Shown in pieces: positions 7,945 to 17,625 of a stretch of DNA of 64,000 nt. Under the pieces are notes generated by a model, which worked only from the letters and a program-made list of their open reading frames with translations, did no database searches and was not told where the DNA came from. Where the stretch lies: NCBI RefSeq assembly GCF_900103865.1, contig NZ_FNII01000005.1, positions 240,001 to 304,000 on the forward strand, in the 5' to 3' direction. The translations under genes and the position numbers were made by a program. This DNA is from Vreelandella arcis. GTDB lineage: Bacteria > Pseudomonadota > Gammaproteobacteria > Pseudomonadales > Halomonadaceae. Position 1 is the first letter of the stretch; each line of letters starts with the position of its first letter.

Positions 7945-10481
7945 GTCAACACACCCTGACGCGCACAGTCCCCGGCATGAACTGCCAAGGCTGCGTAAAA
8001 CGCATGCGCGACGCGATCCAACAGCAAGATAGCCACGCCGACGTGGTCGGCACGCCTGGGGAAAAACATCTTGAGGTAACCACCACGCTGGACGACGCCA
8101 CCCTCGACCAAACGCTGGAAAGCGCGGGCTACCCACCCGGCGAGCGGCCCGAGGAAGCGCCGACTAAAGATGAAAACCGCAACGACACCGCTTCTCAGCC
8201 AGCGCAAAGTGCGCAAACTAAAAGCGCGAGCCCCGGCAGTCGTCAGCAAATCCGCCTGGCGATTAGCGGCATGACCTGCGCCAGCTGTGTGAAAAGCGTT
8301 CAAAAAGCCCTAGAGAACACCGCAGGCGTTGAAACCGCCAGCGTTAATTTTGGTACGCACGCCGCACAAGTCGTTGGTAATGCCGACGAACGCGCCTTGA
8401 TAGCGGCGGTGGAATCGGTTGGCTATGGGGCTGAGCCGATTGTCGATATGCGCGAGGCGGAGAAAACCCGCGCCGAGCAGGAAGCGCGCGACTACAAGCG
8501 GCGCTTGAAAGGCAGCGCTTGGTCGTTGGCGCTTGCCATTCCGTTGATGCTCAGCATGTTTGTCTACCACCCTCATCCAGAGGGAACTGGTCGTTTATTC
8601 TGGCTGGTCATCGGGCTTTTGACGCTGGGCATCCTGGCGTTTCCCGGCCGCCATTTTTTTGTCAACGCGTGGAAAAACCTCAAGCACCATCAAGCCAATA
8701 TGGACACACTGGTGGCCATGGGCACCGGCACTGCCTGGCTCTACTCGATGGCGGTGGTGCTGTTTGCCCCCTGGCTACCCGAGGTGGCTCACGGCATTTA
8801 CTTTGAAGCCTCGGCCATGGTGATCGGCTTGATTTTGCTGGGCAATGCGATGGAACTGCGCGCCCGGGGCCGCACCAGCGATGCATTAAAGCGCCTTTTG
8901 GATCTGCAAAGCCGCACCGCCCGAGTGATCCGCGACGGCGAAGAGCGTGAAGTTGAGATTGACGCCGTGCGCGAGGGCGACCAGATCCGCGTTCGCCCCG
9001 GCGAGCGTCTGCCGGTGGATGGCGAGGTCATGGAAGGCTCAAGCCATATCGATGAATCCATGCTGACCGGCGAGCCCGAACCGGTGAAAAAAGCCCAAGG
9101 CGATGACGTCAGCGCTGGCACGGTGAACGGCAAAGGCGGCTTGGTTTACCAGGCGACCCGCGTGGGTGCCGACACTCGCCTGGGCCAAATCACCGAACAG
9201 GTGGCCAGCGCGCAAAATTCGCGCCCACCGATTGGCGAGCTGGCCGATAAAGTGTCCAGCATTTTTGTCCCCTCAGTGATGATCATCGCCGTGCTCACGG
9301 CACTGGTGTGGTTCAATTTCGGTGCCGAGCCACGCGTCATTCACATGCTGGTGACTGCTACCACCGTGCTAATTATCGCCTGCCCCTGCGCGCTGGGCCT
9401 GGCCACACCGATTTCCACCATGATTGGCGTCGGCAAGGCCGCCGAACACGGCGTACTGGTGAGAAACGGCGATGCACTGCAAACCGCCAGCAAACTGACC
9501 ACGCTGGTGGTGGACAAGACCGGTACGCTCACCGAAGGTAAGCCCCGCGTCACCGAGGCGGAGGTATTAAGCGACGATACCCCACAAACACTGGGCTACA
9601 TCGCCGCCTTGGAGCGCGGCTCCGAGCACCCGCTTGCCGCGGCGCTAATGGCCTATGCCGACGAACACGACGCTGAGCCTACTGAGATCCGCGACTTCGA
9701 TAGCGTCACCGGTGGCGGGGTGAAAGCACAAACCACTGACGGCCAATCACTACTGCTGGGCAATGCGCGCCTGATGGAAGACGCCGGCGTCGATCTTTCC
9801 GCAAGCCAGGACAACGCCCGCGCGCTGGAAGAAAAAGGCCGCACGCTGGTGTATTTTGCCCTGGACGGCAAATTGGCGGCGCTCTTTGGCATCAGCGACC
9901 CGCTGCGTGACGACGCCGTTGACGCCGTCAAGCGGCTGCAAGCCGACGGTTTGAATGTCGTCATGCTGACCGGTGACAACCCCCACACAGCCGCGGCCAT
10001 TGCGCGCCAAGTGGGTATTGACGATTATCGCGCCGGGCTGCTTCCTGAAGATAAACATGCTGACATCGAGCGGCGCCAAAACGCAGGCGAAGTGGTGGGT
10101 ATGGTCGGCGACGGGATTAACGACGCCCCAGCGCTAGCCCGCGCCCATGTAGGCTTCGCGATTGGTCAGGGCACCGACGTGGCCATCGAGAGCGCCGGTA
10201 TGACGCTGATGCGCGGCTCGTTGCATGGCGTGGCCGATGCCATCGAAATCAGTCGCGCCACGCTGCGCAACATTAAGCAGAACCTGGTCGGCGCCTTTGG
10301 CTACAACGTGCTGTGTATTCCCATCGCCGCCGGGGTGCTTTACCCCATCACCGGCACGCTGCTTTCGCCGATGATCGCCGGGGCGGCAATGTCGCTGTCC
10401 TCCATCACTGTAGTCAGCAACGCCAACCGCTTACGTCTATGGAAAGCTAATGCCACAAAATCACAAGGAGGCAACTCATGA
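7941..10481 (+). CDS. copA: Copper-exporting P1B-type ATPase CopA
   Basis: This 846-residue pump exports Cu(I) from the cytoplasm. It has two N-terminal metal-binding domains, GMNCQGCV near residue 13 and GMTCASCV near residue 112, with a low-complexity linker between them. Further on are the TGES-like actuator loop (LTGEPEPV), the membrane CPC motif (ACPCALGLA), the phosphorylation site DKTGTLTE, and the hinge [10 protein letters not shown]. The last membrane helices carry YN and MSLSS, the signature of the Cu(I) P1B-1 subgroup. ATG 7941 overlaps the regulator stop by 4 bp. An upstream in-frame start inside the regulator is unlikely. Confidence 0.95.
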   Translation: MSQHTLTRTVPGMNCQGCVKRMRDAIQQQDSHADVVGTPGEKHLEVTTTLDDATLDQTLESAGYPPGERPEEAPTKDENRNDTASQPAQSAQTKSASPGSRQQIRLAISGMTCASCVKSVQKALENTAGVETASVNFGTHAAQVVGNADERALIAAVESVGYGAEPIVDMREAEKTRAEQEARDYKRRLKGSAWSLALAIPLMLSMFVYHPHPEGTGRLFWLVIGLLTLGILAFPGRHFFVNAWKNLKHHQANMDTLVAMGTGTAWLYSMAVVLFAPWLPEVAHGIYFEASAMVIGLILLGNAMELRARGRTSDALKRLLDLQSRTARVIRDGEEREVEIDAVREGDQIRVRPGERLPVDGEVMEGSSHIDESMLTGEPEPVKKAQGDDVSAGTVNGKGGLVYQATRVGADTRLGQITEQVASAQNSRPPIGELADKVSSIFVPSVMIIAVLTALVWFNFGAEPRVIHMLVTATTVLIIACPCALGLATPISTMIGVGKAAEHGVLVRNGDALQTASKLTTLVVDKTGTLTEGKPRVTEAEVLSDDTPQTLGYIAALERGSEHPLAAALMAYADEHDAEPTEIRDFDSVTGGGVKAQTTDGQSLLLGNARLMEDAGVDLSASQDNARALEEKGRTLVYFALDGKLAALFGISDPLRDDAVDAVKRLQADGLNVVMLTGDNPHTAAAIARQVGIDDYRAGLLPEDKHADIERRQNAGEVVGMVGDGINDAPALARAHVGFAIGQGTDVAIESAGMTLMRGSLHGVADAIEISRATLRNIKQNLVGAFGYNVLCIPIAAGVLYPITGTLLSPMIAGAAMSLSSITVVSNANRLRLWKANATKSQGGNS

Positions 10482-10549
10482 GCCTACTGGTCAATCTTGC
10501 CGGGCTCGGCCTTATCGCCGCTATTGTGTGGTGGTTCTGGCTTGGCTGA
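10478..10549 (+). CDS. 23-residue single-helix membrane protein after copA
   Basis: The ATG at 10478 overlaps the copA stop (ATGA), and a perfect AAGGAGG lies at 10465-10471. The product is one hydrophobic helix ([20 protein letters not shown] plus WLG) and then a stop. The strong ribosome site and exact coupling support real translation. It resembles, from memory, the N-terminal membrane anchor of cupredoxin-domain proteins found beside copper ATPases, but no cupredoxin domain follows. It may be a stand-alone small subunit of CopA or the remains of such an anchor. Only 6 bp separate it from the convergent YitT-family gene. Confidence 0.7.
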   Translation: MSLLVNLAGLGLIAAIVWWFWLG

Positions 10550-10555
10550 ACGTTT

Positions 10556-11185
10556 CTAACTAACGCCGATATAACGTCCTGGCTTATGATTCAGAGCAAT
10601 CATCAGGTTGAGCGTCAGCGCGCCCAGCACCGAGTAACCCACGCGGTCGAGCGGTAGCTGGGTCAGCGCTACCAGCAGAATAAGCCCGTCGATGCCTAGC
10701 TGCACATAGCCTGCCCGCAGGCCGTGCTTATCTTGCAGGTAGAGTGCCAGGATATTAATACCGCCCAGGCTAGTGCGGTGGCGGAACAGCATCAGCATGC
10801 CGATGCCCATCAAGGCTCCACCCATCAGTGCCGCGTATAGCGACGGCACGGCGGCAAACTCGACCCACCCCTGGGTCAGCTCGGAAAACAGCGATACAAG
10901 GCCAATGGCCGCAAAGGTACGCAAGGTAAAACTCCACCCCATGCGTTTTATCGCCAGGTAATAAAACGGCAGGTTAATGGCGAAAAACCACACCCCAAAC
11001 CCCCACCCGGTGACACTGCTCGTCACATAGCTGAGTAATAGCGCCAGCCCGGCGGTACTACCGGTCAGCAGCACGGCGTGGGTGTAAAAGGTTACCCCGA
11101 GCGCGACGAAAAACGTGCCCAAGAGCATCGCCATGACATCCTCATAGGGTTTATGAGGGTCGGTAGGGAGGTCTTCCATGCGCAT
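10556..11185 (-). CDS. YitT family membrane protein
   Basis: This is a 209-residue protein with five to six hydrophobic segments, matching the YitT/DUF161 family core (LGTFFVALGVTFYTHA.., GGALMGIGMLMLFRHRTSLGGINILALYL). Family members are inner-membrane proteins of unsettled transport function. ATG 11185 is chosen because AGGA precedes it. A longer in-frame start at 11257 would overlap the recJ stop as TAATG but adds a hydrophilic leader without a ribosome site. It is the last gene of a minus-strand run that includes recJ, thrC and hom, though at 71 bp from recJ it may have its own promoter. Confidence 0.85.
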   Translation of the reverse strand: MRMEDLPTDPHKPYEDVMAMLLGTFFVALGVTFYTHAVLLTGSTAGLALLLSYVTSSVTGWGFGVWFFAINLPFYYLAIKRMGWSFTLRTFAAIGLVSLFSELTQGWVEFAAVPSLYAALMGGALMGIGMLMLFRHRTSLGGINILALYLQDKHGLRAGYVQLGIDGLILLVALTQLPLDRVGYSVLGALTLNLMIALNHKPGRYIGVS

Positions 11186-11256
11186 CGCACAACGTCCTGT
11201 TTTATTAAGAAATACGCTAATAGGCGCAAGGCTATCCAACGGTTGTTGGGCCAGCA

Positions 11257-13074
11257 TTAAATAGCGCTGGCGTGCTCCACCATCAACTGCAACGAATCAC
11301 GCCCCCGCCAGCGGTTGCGATTGAGCTTGTAGGCGCAGTGCAGCGTATCGCCCACGCTAAACGCGGGCAGCTCGCCCGGCGTTAAGGCACGGAACCAGAT
11401 GGCTTTGCAGGTCACAGCACCCATGGAAAGCTCCATCATCAAATGCGCGCCGTCCGCGCCCACGGGGCGCAGCGCTTCAACGATAAAACGACCTTCAAAC
11501 AGCGGCGGGTCGAATTCGCGACCATAGGGGCCAAGCGCTTCGATATCGGCAAGCGTCGCAAGCGACAGCTGCGCCGTGGATAGCTCGCCATCCGTCCAGA
11601 GACGCGGATAAAGCTCTCGCCCTTCCAACTGCTCACCCACCGCCTGCAGAAACGCCGCTTTAAAGGCATCAAGCTGCTCGCGTGGCACGCCCACGCCAGC
11701 AGCCCCGCTATGGCCACCAAAGCGGGGCAGCGCTTCAGGCGCAAGCTCGAAGGTACGTTGTAAGGCGTCACGCAGGTGCAACCCGTCAATGGATCGCCCC
11801 GAACCGGTCAACATATTGGGAGCCGCCGCCTGGGTAAGCACCAACGCCGGGCGGCCATAGGCCTGCACCAGACGTGAAGCGACGATGCCCTGTACGCCGG
11901 GATGGCCATCTTCCAGCAAAACCACCACCGCCGGCTCATCAGCGTCCAGCGCACTGACGGCGAGGCGCCGCGCCTCTTCGGCCATGTCCGCCTCAATGGC
12001 TTTGCGAGACTGGTTGTCTTGATCCAGCACCTCTAATTGCCGATTAGCCACGCCATCGTTTTCGGCCAACATGTAGTGTAGCGCCGCGTAGGGGTCGTCC
12101 AGCCGTGAGCGGGCATTAATTCTTGGCCCCATTTGGAACGCCAGCGTTTCGGCGTTAAACGGTACGCTGTCTGCCCCTAAGCGCGTGGCCATGGCGCGCC
12201 AGCAGGCGGCGTCCATGCGGTTAATCAGCGTAAGGCCGTGATTGACCACGGCGCGGTTGGCAGGGCTTCCGCCCAGCGACACACAATCAGCCACCGTGCC
12301 CAGCGCTACGTAGGAAAGCCAAGGCGACAGTTTGGGCGTTGTCTCGGAAAGCGCGCCCCACTCGATCAGCACGCCGCGGGCGAGTGACATCAAAAGCCAG
12401 GCCACCATGCACCCGGCGATGGTTTTATCCGGGTAGTCGCAATCCGAGCGGGTAGGGTTAACGCAGGCATAAGCAGAAGACGGCGGCCCTTCGAGGGGCA
12501 AGGCGTGGTGGTCGCTGACGACCACGTCGATGCCCGCCGCCTTTAAGCGCGCGATACGCGGCTCATCGCTGCTGCCGCAGTCGGCGGTGATGACCAACGA
12601 CGGCAGCGGCTTTAGATTTAGGGTGCGCTCGACCAGCGGCAGGCTGATCCCGTAGCCGTCGTGAATACGGTGGCCAATCAAGCTGTGCAGTTTGTGCTCC
12701 GGCACGCCAAATAGCTCTACCAACGTTCGCCGGATCACCACGTGGGAGGTAATGCCGTCCACGTCGTAATCGGTCAAAATGCCAATTGACTCACCTTCGG
12801 CGACCGCTTGGGCAATACGCTCGGCGGCGCGCTGACCATCGGCCAGCTTTTGCGGATGCGCCAGATAGCGAAGGCTGGGCGACACCAGCGGTGCCAGCTC
12901 TCCCTGATACCCAGGTAAGCGCGAGGCCAGCAGGCGCGCCTGAAGCTCATTTAAGCCTTCCGCCTGGGCACGCGCATACACCGCCTCGTCCAGCGGACGA
13001 GGCTCTAGCCGGGGGGAGCTGGCATGCTGCAGTGGCGCGGAGTGCCTGTCGGGCACATCTGTTACCTCAGACAT
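11257..13074 (-). CDS. recJ: Single-stranded-DNA 5'-3' exonuclease RecJ
   Basis: This 605-residue nuclease of the DHH superfamily is used in RecF-pathway recombination and mismatch repair. Motif I is DYDVDGITS near residue 101, a TADCGSS segment follows, and motif III is SDHHALP. The DHHA1 half carries FGGHSGAAG near residue 450, and a C-terminal OB-fold-like region follows. Length is slightly above the 577 residues of E. coli RecJ because of a Pro/Arg-rich N-terminal leader. It starts 5 bp after the thrC stop, so it is read from the same transcript, an arrangement I regard as ordinary in related genera. Confidence 0.93.
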   Translation of the reverse strand: MSEVTDVPDRHSAPLQHASSPRLEPRPLDEAVYARAQAEGLNELQARLLASRLPGYQGELAPLVSPSLRYLAHPQKLADGQRAAERIAQAVAEGESIGILTDYDVDGITSHVVIRRTLVELFGVPEHKLHSLIGHRIHDGYGISLPLVERTLNLKPLPSLVITADCGSSDEPRIARLKAAGIDVVVSDHHALPLEGPPSSAYACVNPTRSDCDYPDKTIAGCMVAWLLMSLARGVLIEWGALSETTPKLSPWLSYVALGTVADCVSLGGSPANRAVVNHGLTLINRMDAACWRAMATRLGADSVPFNAETLAFQMGPRINARSRLDDPYAALHYMLAENDGVANRQLEVLDQDNQSRKAIEADMAEEARRLAVSALDADEPAVVVLLEDGHPGVQGIVASRLVQAYGRPALVLTQAAAPNMLTGSGRSIDGLHLRDALQRTFELAPEALPRFGGHSGAAGVGVPREQLDAFKAAFLQAVGEQLEGRELYPRLWTDGELSTAQLSLATLADIEALGPYGREFDPPLFEGRFIVEALRPVGADGAHLMMELSMGAVTCKAIWFRALTPGELPAFSVGDTLHCAYKLNRNRWRGRDSLQLMVEHASAI

Positions 13075-13079
13075 ACGCC

Positions 13080-14468
13080 TTAGCGCCGGTTGTCAGCGAC
13101 GAACTGCTGTACAGCACTCAGCTCGGCGGGCAACACCGTATAGCGCTCCTCGCGCTCCAGCAGGTCGTCCATGTGAGTCGGCAGCGGCACTCCCTGGAAT
13201 CCGGCTTTCACCACCGCTTCGGCAAACTTGGCCGGGTGAGCCGTCGCCAGGGTAATCACCGGGGTAGATTGATCGGCCCGGGCACGTTCGGCGGCCCGGT
13301 AACCGGTCGCCGTGTGCGGGTCGAGAATTTCGCCGGTACGGTGATGGGCTTCGCGAATCACCTCCAGGATTGTCGCGTCGTCGACGCTGTGGCTTGCGAA
13401 CTTCTCGCGCAGCTTGGCCAGCGGCGCATCGGCCAGCGCCGTCGGCTCCTGCTGAAAACGCTCAAGCAGTGCCGCTACGGCGGCGCCATCCTGGTCGTAC
13501 GCATCAAACAGCAGACGCTCGAAGTTCGACGACACGACAATGTCCATGGACGGCGCAAGCGTGGCCGCCAGCTCTTTCTTGGAGAAATCGTTCGCGGCCA
13601 GGGTGCGGTGCAGAATATCGTTGGCGTTGGTGGCAATGATGAACTGCTTAACCGGTAGGCCCATTTTGTAGGCCATATAGCCCGCAAAGACATTACCGAA
13701 GTTAGCTGACGGCACGCAGAAGCTGACCTCGCGCTGCGGCGCGCCCAGGGCGACACCAGCGGCCACGTAGTAAACGATCTGCGCCATAATCCGCGCCCAG
13801 TTGATCGAGTTCACCGCCACCAGCCGTGTGCCTTTCAGAAAATCCTGATTGGCGAAACTCGCCTTGACCATCGCCTGGGCATCATCAAAGTTGCCCTCGA
13901 TGGCAATATTGAACACGTTGTTGGCCAGCACCGAGGTCATCTGGCGGCGCTGTACTTCCGATACACGGTTGTGCGGGTGCAGGATAAAAATATCCAGATT
14001 GTCGCAGTGACGACAGCCTTCAATCGCTGCCGACCCGGTATCGCCGGAGGTCGCGCCCATGATCACGGCACGCTCGCCGCGTTTCTGCAGGAAGTGGTCG
14101 AGCAAGCGACCCAGCAGCTGCAGGGCGACGTCCTTGAATGCCAGGGTCGGGCCATGGAACTGCTCGAGCAGAAAGTGGCTAGCGTCCAGCTGTTTGAGCG
14201 GCAGCACGGCGTCGTGGTTAAACGTCGCGTAGGCGTCGGTCACAATCTGGCGGAAGGTGTCATCGTCTATCTCACCGTTTACGAACGGCTTCATCACGCG
14301 AAAGGCGATCTCCGCGTAGGAAAGCCCGGCCATGTCAGTCAGGTCTTCTTTCGAGAACGACGGCAGCGTTTCCGGCACGTAAAGACCGCCGTCGCTGGCC
14401 ATGCCGGTCAACACCACCTCTTCAAAGGAGAGCGCGGGCGCTTGCCCACGCGTGCTGATATAGCGCAT
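13080..14468 (-). CDS. thrC: Threonine synthase
   Basis: This 462-residue PLP enzyme converts O-phosphohomoserine to threonine. It is the long bacterial type, starting MRYISTRGQAPALSFEEVVL. The PLP lysine is in the segment TLAFKDVALQLLG near residue 110. The phosphate-binding loop is GATSGDTGSAA, and HPHNRVSEVQRRQM is also conserved. It lies 8 bp downstream of hom, so the two steps from aspartate semialdehyde towards threonine are co-expressed (homoserine kinase is elsewhere). No attenuator peptide is visible between them. Confidence 0.96.
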   Translation of the reverse strand: MRYISTRGQAPALSFEEVVLTGMASDGGLYVPETLPSFSKEDLTDMAGLSYAEIAFRVMKPFVNGEIDDDTFRQIVTDAYATFNHDAVLPLKQLDASHFLLEQFHGPTLAFKDVALQLLGRLLDHFLQKRGERAVIMGATSGDTGSAAIEGCRHCDNLDIFILHPHNRVSEVQRRQMTSVLANNVFNIAIEGNFDDAQAMVKASFANQDFLKGTRLVAVNSINWARIMAQIVYYVAAGVALGAPQREVSFCVPSANFGNVFAGYMAYKMGLPVKQFIIATNANDILHRTLAANDFSKKELAATLAPSMDIVVSSNFERLLFDAYDQDGAAVAALLERFQQEPTALADAPLAKLREKFASHSVDDATILEVIREAHHRTGEILDPHTATGYRAAERARADQSTPVITLATAHPAKFAEAVVKAGFQGVPLPTHMDDLLEREERYTVLPAELSAVQQFVADNRR

Positions 14469-14476
14469 GCGGTTAA

Positions 14477-15793
14477 TTACTCCCCTTCGTCCAGGCTTTC
14501 CACACGAATGCGGGTCACCGGGCCGGCGATATCCGCCATGGCTTCGATTTCACGAATCGCTTCGTTCATCTGCTTCTCTTTGGTGCGATGGGTCAGCAGA
14601 ATGATCGGCACCAGCTCGCCTTCGGTGGCTTCTTTCTGAATCAGCGCCTCGATCGACATGCCCTGCTCAGCAAGAATTGTCGCCACGCGGGCCAGCACGC
14701 CCGGCCGGTCGACCGCCAGCAGGCGCAGATAATAGGCCGTGGTGATATCTTCCATGGGCATGATCGGCAGCTGGCTGACGTCTTCGTCGATGCCGCTGAA
14801 GGCCAGGTAAGGCACCCGGTAGTGATGGTCGGTGGTGATGTCGCGCGCTACATCCAGCACATCGGCCACTACGGCCGAGGCCGTTGGTTCCGCGCCTGCA
14901 CCAGCCCCATAGTAGAGCGTTGGCCCCACGGCATCGCCCATCACCGCAATGGCATTCTTAACGCCGTGAACGTTAGCCAGCAGGCGCTCTTTGGGGATCA
15001 GCGTGGGGTGCACCCGCAGCTCTAGCCCATGATCGGTTCGCTTGGAAATACCCAAATGCTTGATCACATAGCCGAGGTTGTCGGCTTGCTCGACGTCTTC
15101 CGCGGTAATCCGCGAAATGCCTTCGGTGAAGGCCTTCTCAAACTGGAGCGGCACGCCGTAGGCGATCGAGGCGAGAATCGTCAGTTTATGCGCGGCGTCG
15201 ATACCCTCAACATCAAAGGTCGGGTCGGATTCGGCATAACCTAGCGCTTGGGCTTCAGCGAGCACGTCTTCAAAGGCGCGGCCTTCGTCACGCATATGGG
15301 TCAGAATGTAGTTGCCGGTACCGTTGATGATACCCGCCACCCACTCGATACGGTTGGCCCCTAGGCCTTCGCGCAGCGATTTAATCACCGGAATACCACC
15401 GGCCACGGCGGCTTCAAAGGCGACGATCACGCCTTTTTCGTGGGCCGCCTTGAAAATTTCGTTGCCGTGAACAGCAATCAACGCCTTGTTGGCGGTCACT
15501 ACATGCTTGCCGTTAGCAATCGCGGTGAGTACCAACTCACGGGCAGTATCGTAGCCGCCAATCAGTTCAACCAGCACGTCCACGTTAGGGTTAGTGGCCA
15601 CCTCAAAAACGTCCGAGGTGGCATTAATACCGGTAATGTCGCAATCGGGGTGAATGCTGCGGTGACCTACCTGCTCAATCACAATCGGGCGGCCTGCACG
15701 ACGTGCAATATCTTCAGCGTTTCGCGTTAGCACGTTAAACGTACCGCCACCGACGGTTCCTAGCCCACAAATGCCTACTCTTACCGGTTTCAA
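14477..15793 (-). CDS. hom: Homoserine dehydrogenase with ACT domain
   Basis: This 438-residue enzyme reduces aspartate semialdehyde to homoserine. An N-terminal Rossmann motif GLGTVGGGT is followed by VTANKALIA. The catalytic domain has GIINGTGNYIL and EAQALGYAESDPTFDVEGIDA. A C-terminal ACT domain (about residues 355-430, RPGVLARVATILAEQGMSI) suggests allosteric control by threonine. The start codon is TTG at 15793, supported by GGGGA 7-8 nt upstream and the immediate family N-terminus MKPVRVGICG. A 7-bp perfect hairpin (15815-15830) sits between dsbC and hom without a U-tract. The gene is monofunctional, with no fused aspartokinase. Confidence 0.95.
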   Translation of the reverse strand: MKPVRVGICGLGTVGGGTFNVLTRNAEDIARRAGRPIVIEQVGHRSIHPDCDITGINATSDVFEVATNPNVDVLVELIGGYDTARELVLTAIANGKHVVTANKALIAVHGNEIFKAAHEKGVIVAFEAAVAGGIPVIKSLREGLGANRIEWVAGIINGTGNYILTHMRDEGRAFEDVLAEAQALGYAESDPTFDVEGIDAAHKLTILASIAYGVPLQFEKAFTEGISRITAEDVEQADNLGYVIKHLGISKRTDHGLELRVHPTLIPKERLLANVHGVKNAIAVMGDAVGPTLYYGAGAGAEPTASAVVADVLDVARDITTDHHYRVPYLAFSGIDEDVSQLPIMPMEDITTAYYLRLLAVDRPGVLARVATILAEQGMSIEALIQKEATEGELVPIILLTHRTKEKQMNEAIREIEAMADIAGPVTRIRVESLDEGE

Positions 15794-15863
15794 AATACTT
15801 CCCCTTTTATGTTGTGCACCGAGCGGTGCAGTGTCTCAGCGTGCTCGTTATGGATCAATCGGC

Positions 15864-16634
15864 CTAGGCGTCATTCAGCTCTAGCATTTGCATCATGCGA
15901 TCCGGCGGTACGAAGCCGGGCACCATCCGCCCATTGGGCAGGATAATCGCTGGCGTGCCTTGCACCCCCAGCGTACGGCCCAATTCGTACTGCTCCGCCA
16001 CTGGGTTGTCGCAGTTGCCCGAACTGGGGAGCGTTTCACCCCGCTTCGCGCGAGACATAGCCTCGCTGGGGTTATCCGCACACCATACGCGTTGCAGCGT
16101 CCTACCGGCGTCGGCATTCATGCCACTACGCGGGAATGCCAGATAATGCACCGCGACGCCACGTTCGTTAAGCTCCGGTACGGTTTCGTGCAGCTTGGCA
16201 CAATAAGGGCAGCTTGGGTCGGTAAACACCACGATTGTCGCTTTGGGCGTTTCTTCACCGCGAAATATCACCCGGTCGCTTTCCGGTATGGCAGCGATGG
16301 CGTCTGCCCGTTCTTGGTTGCGCGACTGCTCGGTCAGGTTCACCAGACCACTATCGGCGTTTTCATACAGATCGCCAACCAGAAAATGACTGCCGTCGGC
16401 ATTCGAGTAAAAGGTTTCCCCGTTGTCTAGACGCACATAATAAATGCCTTCCATCGGCGTTTCACGCACGTCGTCAACCGGCATGGCCTGTCCGTTGACG
16501 CGCAACGTGTCGCGAAGCTCATCGGCCGCACTATTGGCCTGTGCCACCATGGGTAATATCGAACTGATCAGCAGCCAGCCCATCAGTCTGCGCGGTTTAC
16601 TCATAAACGTCGTGTGTTCTATGCCTCGGCGCAT
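15864..16634 (-). CDS. dsbC: DsbC-type periplasmic thiol:disulfide interchange protein
   Basis: This protein of about 256 residues isomerises wrong disulfides in the periplasm. A signal peptide (LMGWLLISSILPMVAQANSA) precedes an N-terminal dimerisation domain and a thioredoxin-like domain. The active site is SCPYC, the CPYC form rather than the CGYC of E. coli DsbC. The cis-proline is in GVQGTPAIILPNGRMVPG, and two further cysteines (VWCAD, GNCDN) probably form a structural disulfide. ATG 16634 is chosen for its GAGGG, and ATG 16604 is a possible alternative giving a shorter leader. It starts 8 bp after xerD, the common xerD-dsbC linkage. Confidence 0.93.
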   Translation of the reverse strand: MRRGIEHTTFMSKPRRLMGWLLISSILPMVAQANSAADELRDTLRVNGQAMPVDDVRETPMEGIYYVRLDNGETFYSNADGSHFLVGDLYENADSGLVNLTEQSRNQERADAIAAIPESDRVIFRGEETPKATIVVFTDPSCPYCAKLHETVPELNERGVAVHYLAFPRSGMNADAGRTLQRVWCADNPSEAMSRAKRGETLPSSGNCDNPVAEQYELGRTLGVQGTPAIILPNGRMVPGFVPPDRMMQMLELNDA

Positions 16635-16641
16635 AATGCCC

Positions 16642-17523
16642 TCAACCTCTTGGGTGATGTTCAGCATGCAGGCTTTCCAAGCGAGCCTGGGCCACATGCG
16701 TGTAAATTTGCGTGGTGGATAAGTCACTGTGACCTAACAGCAACTGTACGACTCGTAAATTGGCCCCATGATTCAATAAATGCGTCGCGAAGGCATGGCG
16801 CAGCGTATGCGGTGAAAGCGGACGTGAAATACCCGCGGTGATAGCGTGCGCCTTAATGCGGTGCCAAAAGGTTTGCCGCGTCATCGCTTTATCGCCACGG
16901 CCGGGAAACAGGGCCGGTCGGGTAGGATCCTGCATCAATGCCGGCCGGGCCGTCTTCATATAGCGAGCCAGCCAATCGGCGGCCTCTTCACCCATCGGCA
17001 CCAGACGATCTTTGTCGCCTTTACCCCGCACGCGGACAACCCCTTGGCGCAAATTCACCGCATCCCCGGTGAGCCCCACCAACTCCGACACGCGCAACCC
17101 GCAGGCGTACAGCAGCTCTAACATGGTGCGATCGCGCACACCCAACGGGGTATCCAGCGCCGGGGCCTGCAGCAAGCGCTCCACCTCGTCTTCTTCCAAG
17201 GTGTTCGGTAGACCAGGTTGTACACGGGGCAGGCGTACCTCGGCCAACGGGTCACTCGTCACATGGCCGTTAGCCCGTGCCCAACGATAAAAGCTGCGTA
17301 GACTCGATAGCACTCGGGCGTTACTGCGCAGTTGGTAACCCGCTTCACGACGACTGGTTAACCACGCATTAAAACGCTCTGACGACGGCGATAGCAGTGA
17401 CTCATCATGTGTTTCCAGGTGCTGCTGCCAGGCATTCAGATCGCGTCGATAAGCCGCTAACGTATGCTCACTGGCCCCATGCTCAAGCCAAAGGGCATCC
17501 AAAAAAGCATCAATAACACGCAT
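16642..17523 (-). CDS. xerD: Site-specific tyrosine recombinase XerD
   Basis: This 293-residue recombinase resolves chromosome dimers at dif together with XerC. An N-terminal core-binding domain starts VIDAFLDALWLEHGASEHTL. The catalytic residues are visible: Arg in ACGLRVSELVGL, Lys in RGKGDKDRLVP, HTLRHAFATHLL, LLGHSDLSTTQIYTH with the nucleophile Tyr. ATG 17523 is preferred; an in-frame ATG at 17556 adds 11 residues without family similarity. It is followed immediately by dsbC, which is typical for xerD and separates it from xerC or phage integrases. Confidence 0.95.
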   Translation of the reverse strand: MRVIDAFLDALWLEHGASEHTLAAYRRDLNAWQQHLETHDESLLSPSSERFNAWLTSRREAGYQLRSNARVLSSLRSFYRWARANGHVTSDPLAEVRLPRVQPGLPNTLEEDEVERLLQAPALDTPLGVRDRTMLELLYACGLRVSELVGLTGDAVNLRQGVVRVRGKGDKDRLVPMGEEAADWLARYMKTARPALMQDPTRPALFPGRGDKAMTRQTFWHRIKAHAITAGISRPLSPHTLRHAFATHLLNHGANLRVVQLLLGHSDLSTTQIYTHVAQARLESLHAEHHPRG

Positions 17524-17554
17524 ACGCAAGCCGCCTGTTAGGTTCGTTATAAAC

Positions 17555-17588
17555 AAAACCCCGCCCCGCAGAGCGGTGACGGGGTTTT
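17555..17588 (-). terminator. Terminator of the rpsP-rimM-trmD-rplS operon
   Basis: Nine-base arms AAAACCCCG (17555-17563) and CGGGGTTTT (17580-17588) flank a 16-nt loop that can pair further. The minus-strand product ends in GTTTTGTTT. It lies directly after rplS and before xerD. Confidence 0.8.
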
Positions 17589-17625
17589 GGTACCCAGGCG
17601 CAAGCGCCTGTGGAAAAGGCTCGCC

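Noticed and set aside
7629..8303. Minus-strand open frame of 224 codons opposite the MerR and copA genes.
   Set aside because: It is a shadow of conserved genes in GC-rich DNA, without any recognisable motif.
12786..13658. 290-codon plus-strand open frame across the recJ/thrC junction.
   Set aside because: It is antisense to two clear conserved genes, has no ribosome site or family motif, and is His/Arg-rich low-quality sequence.
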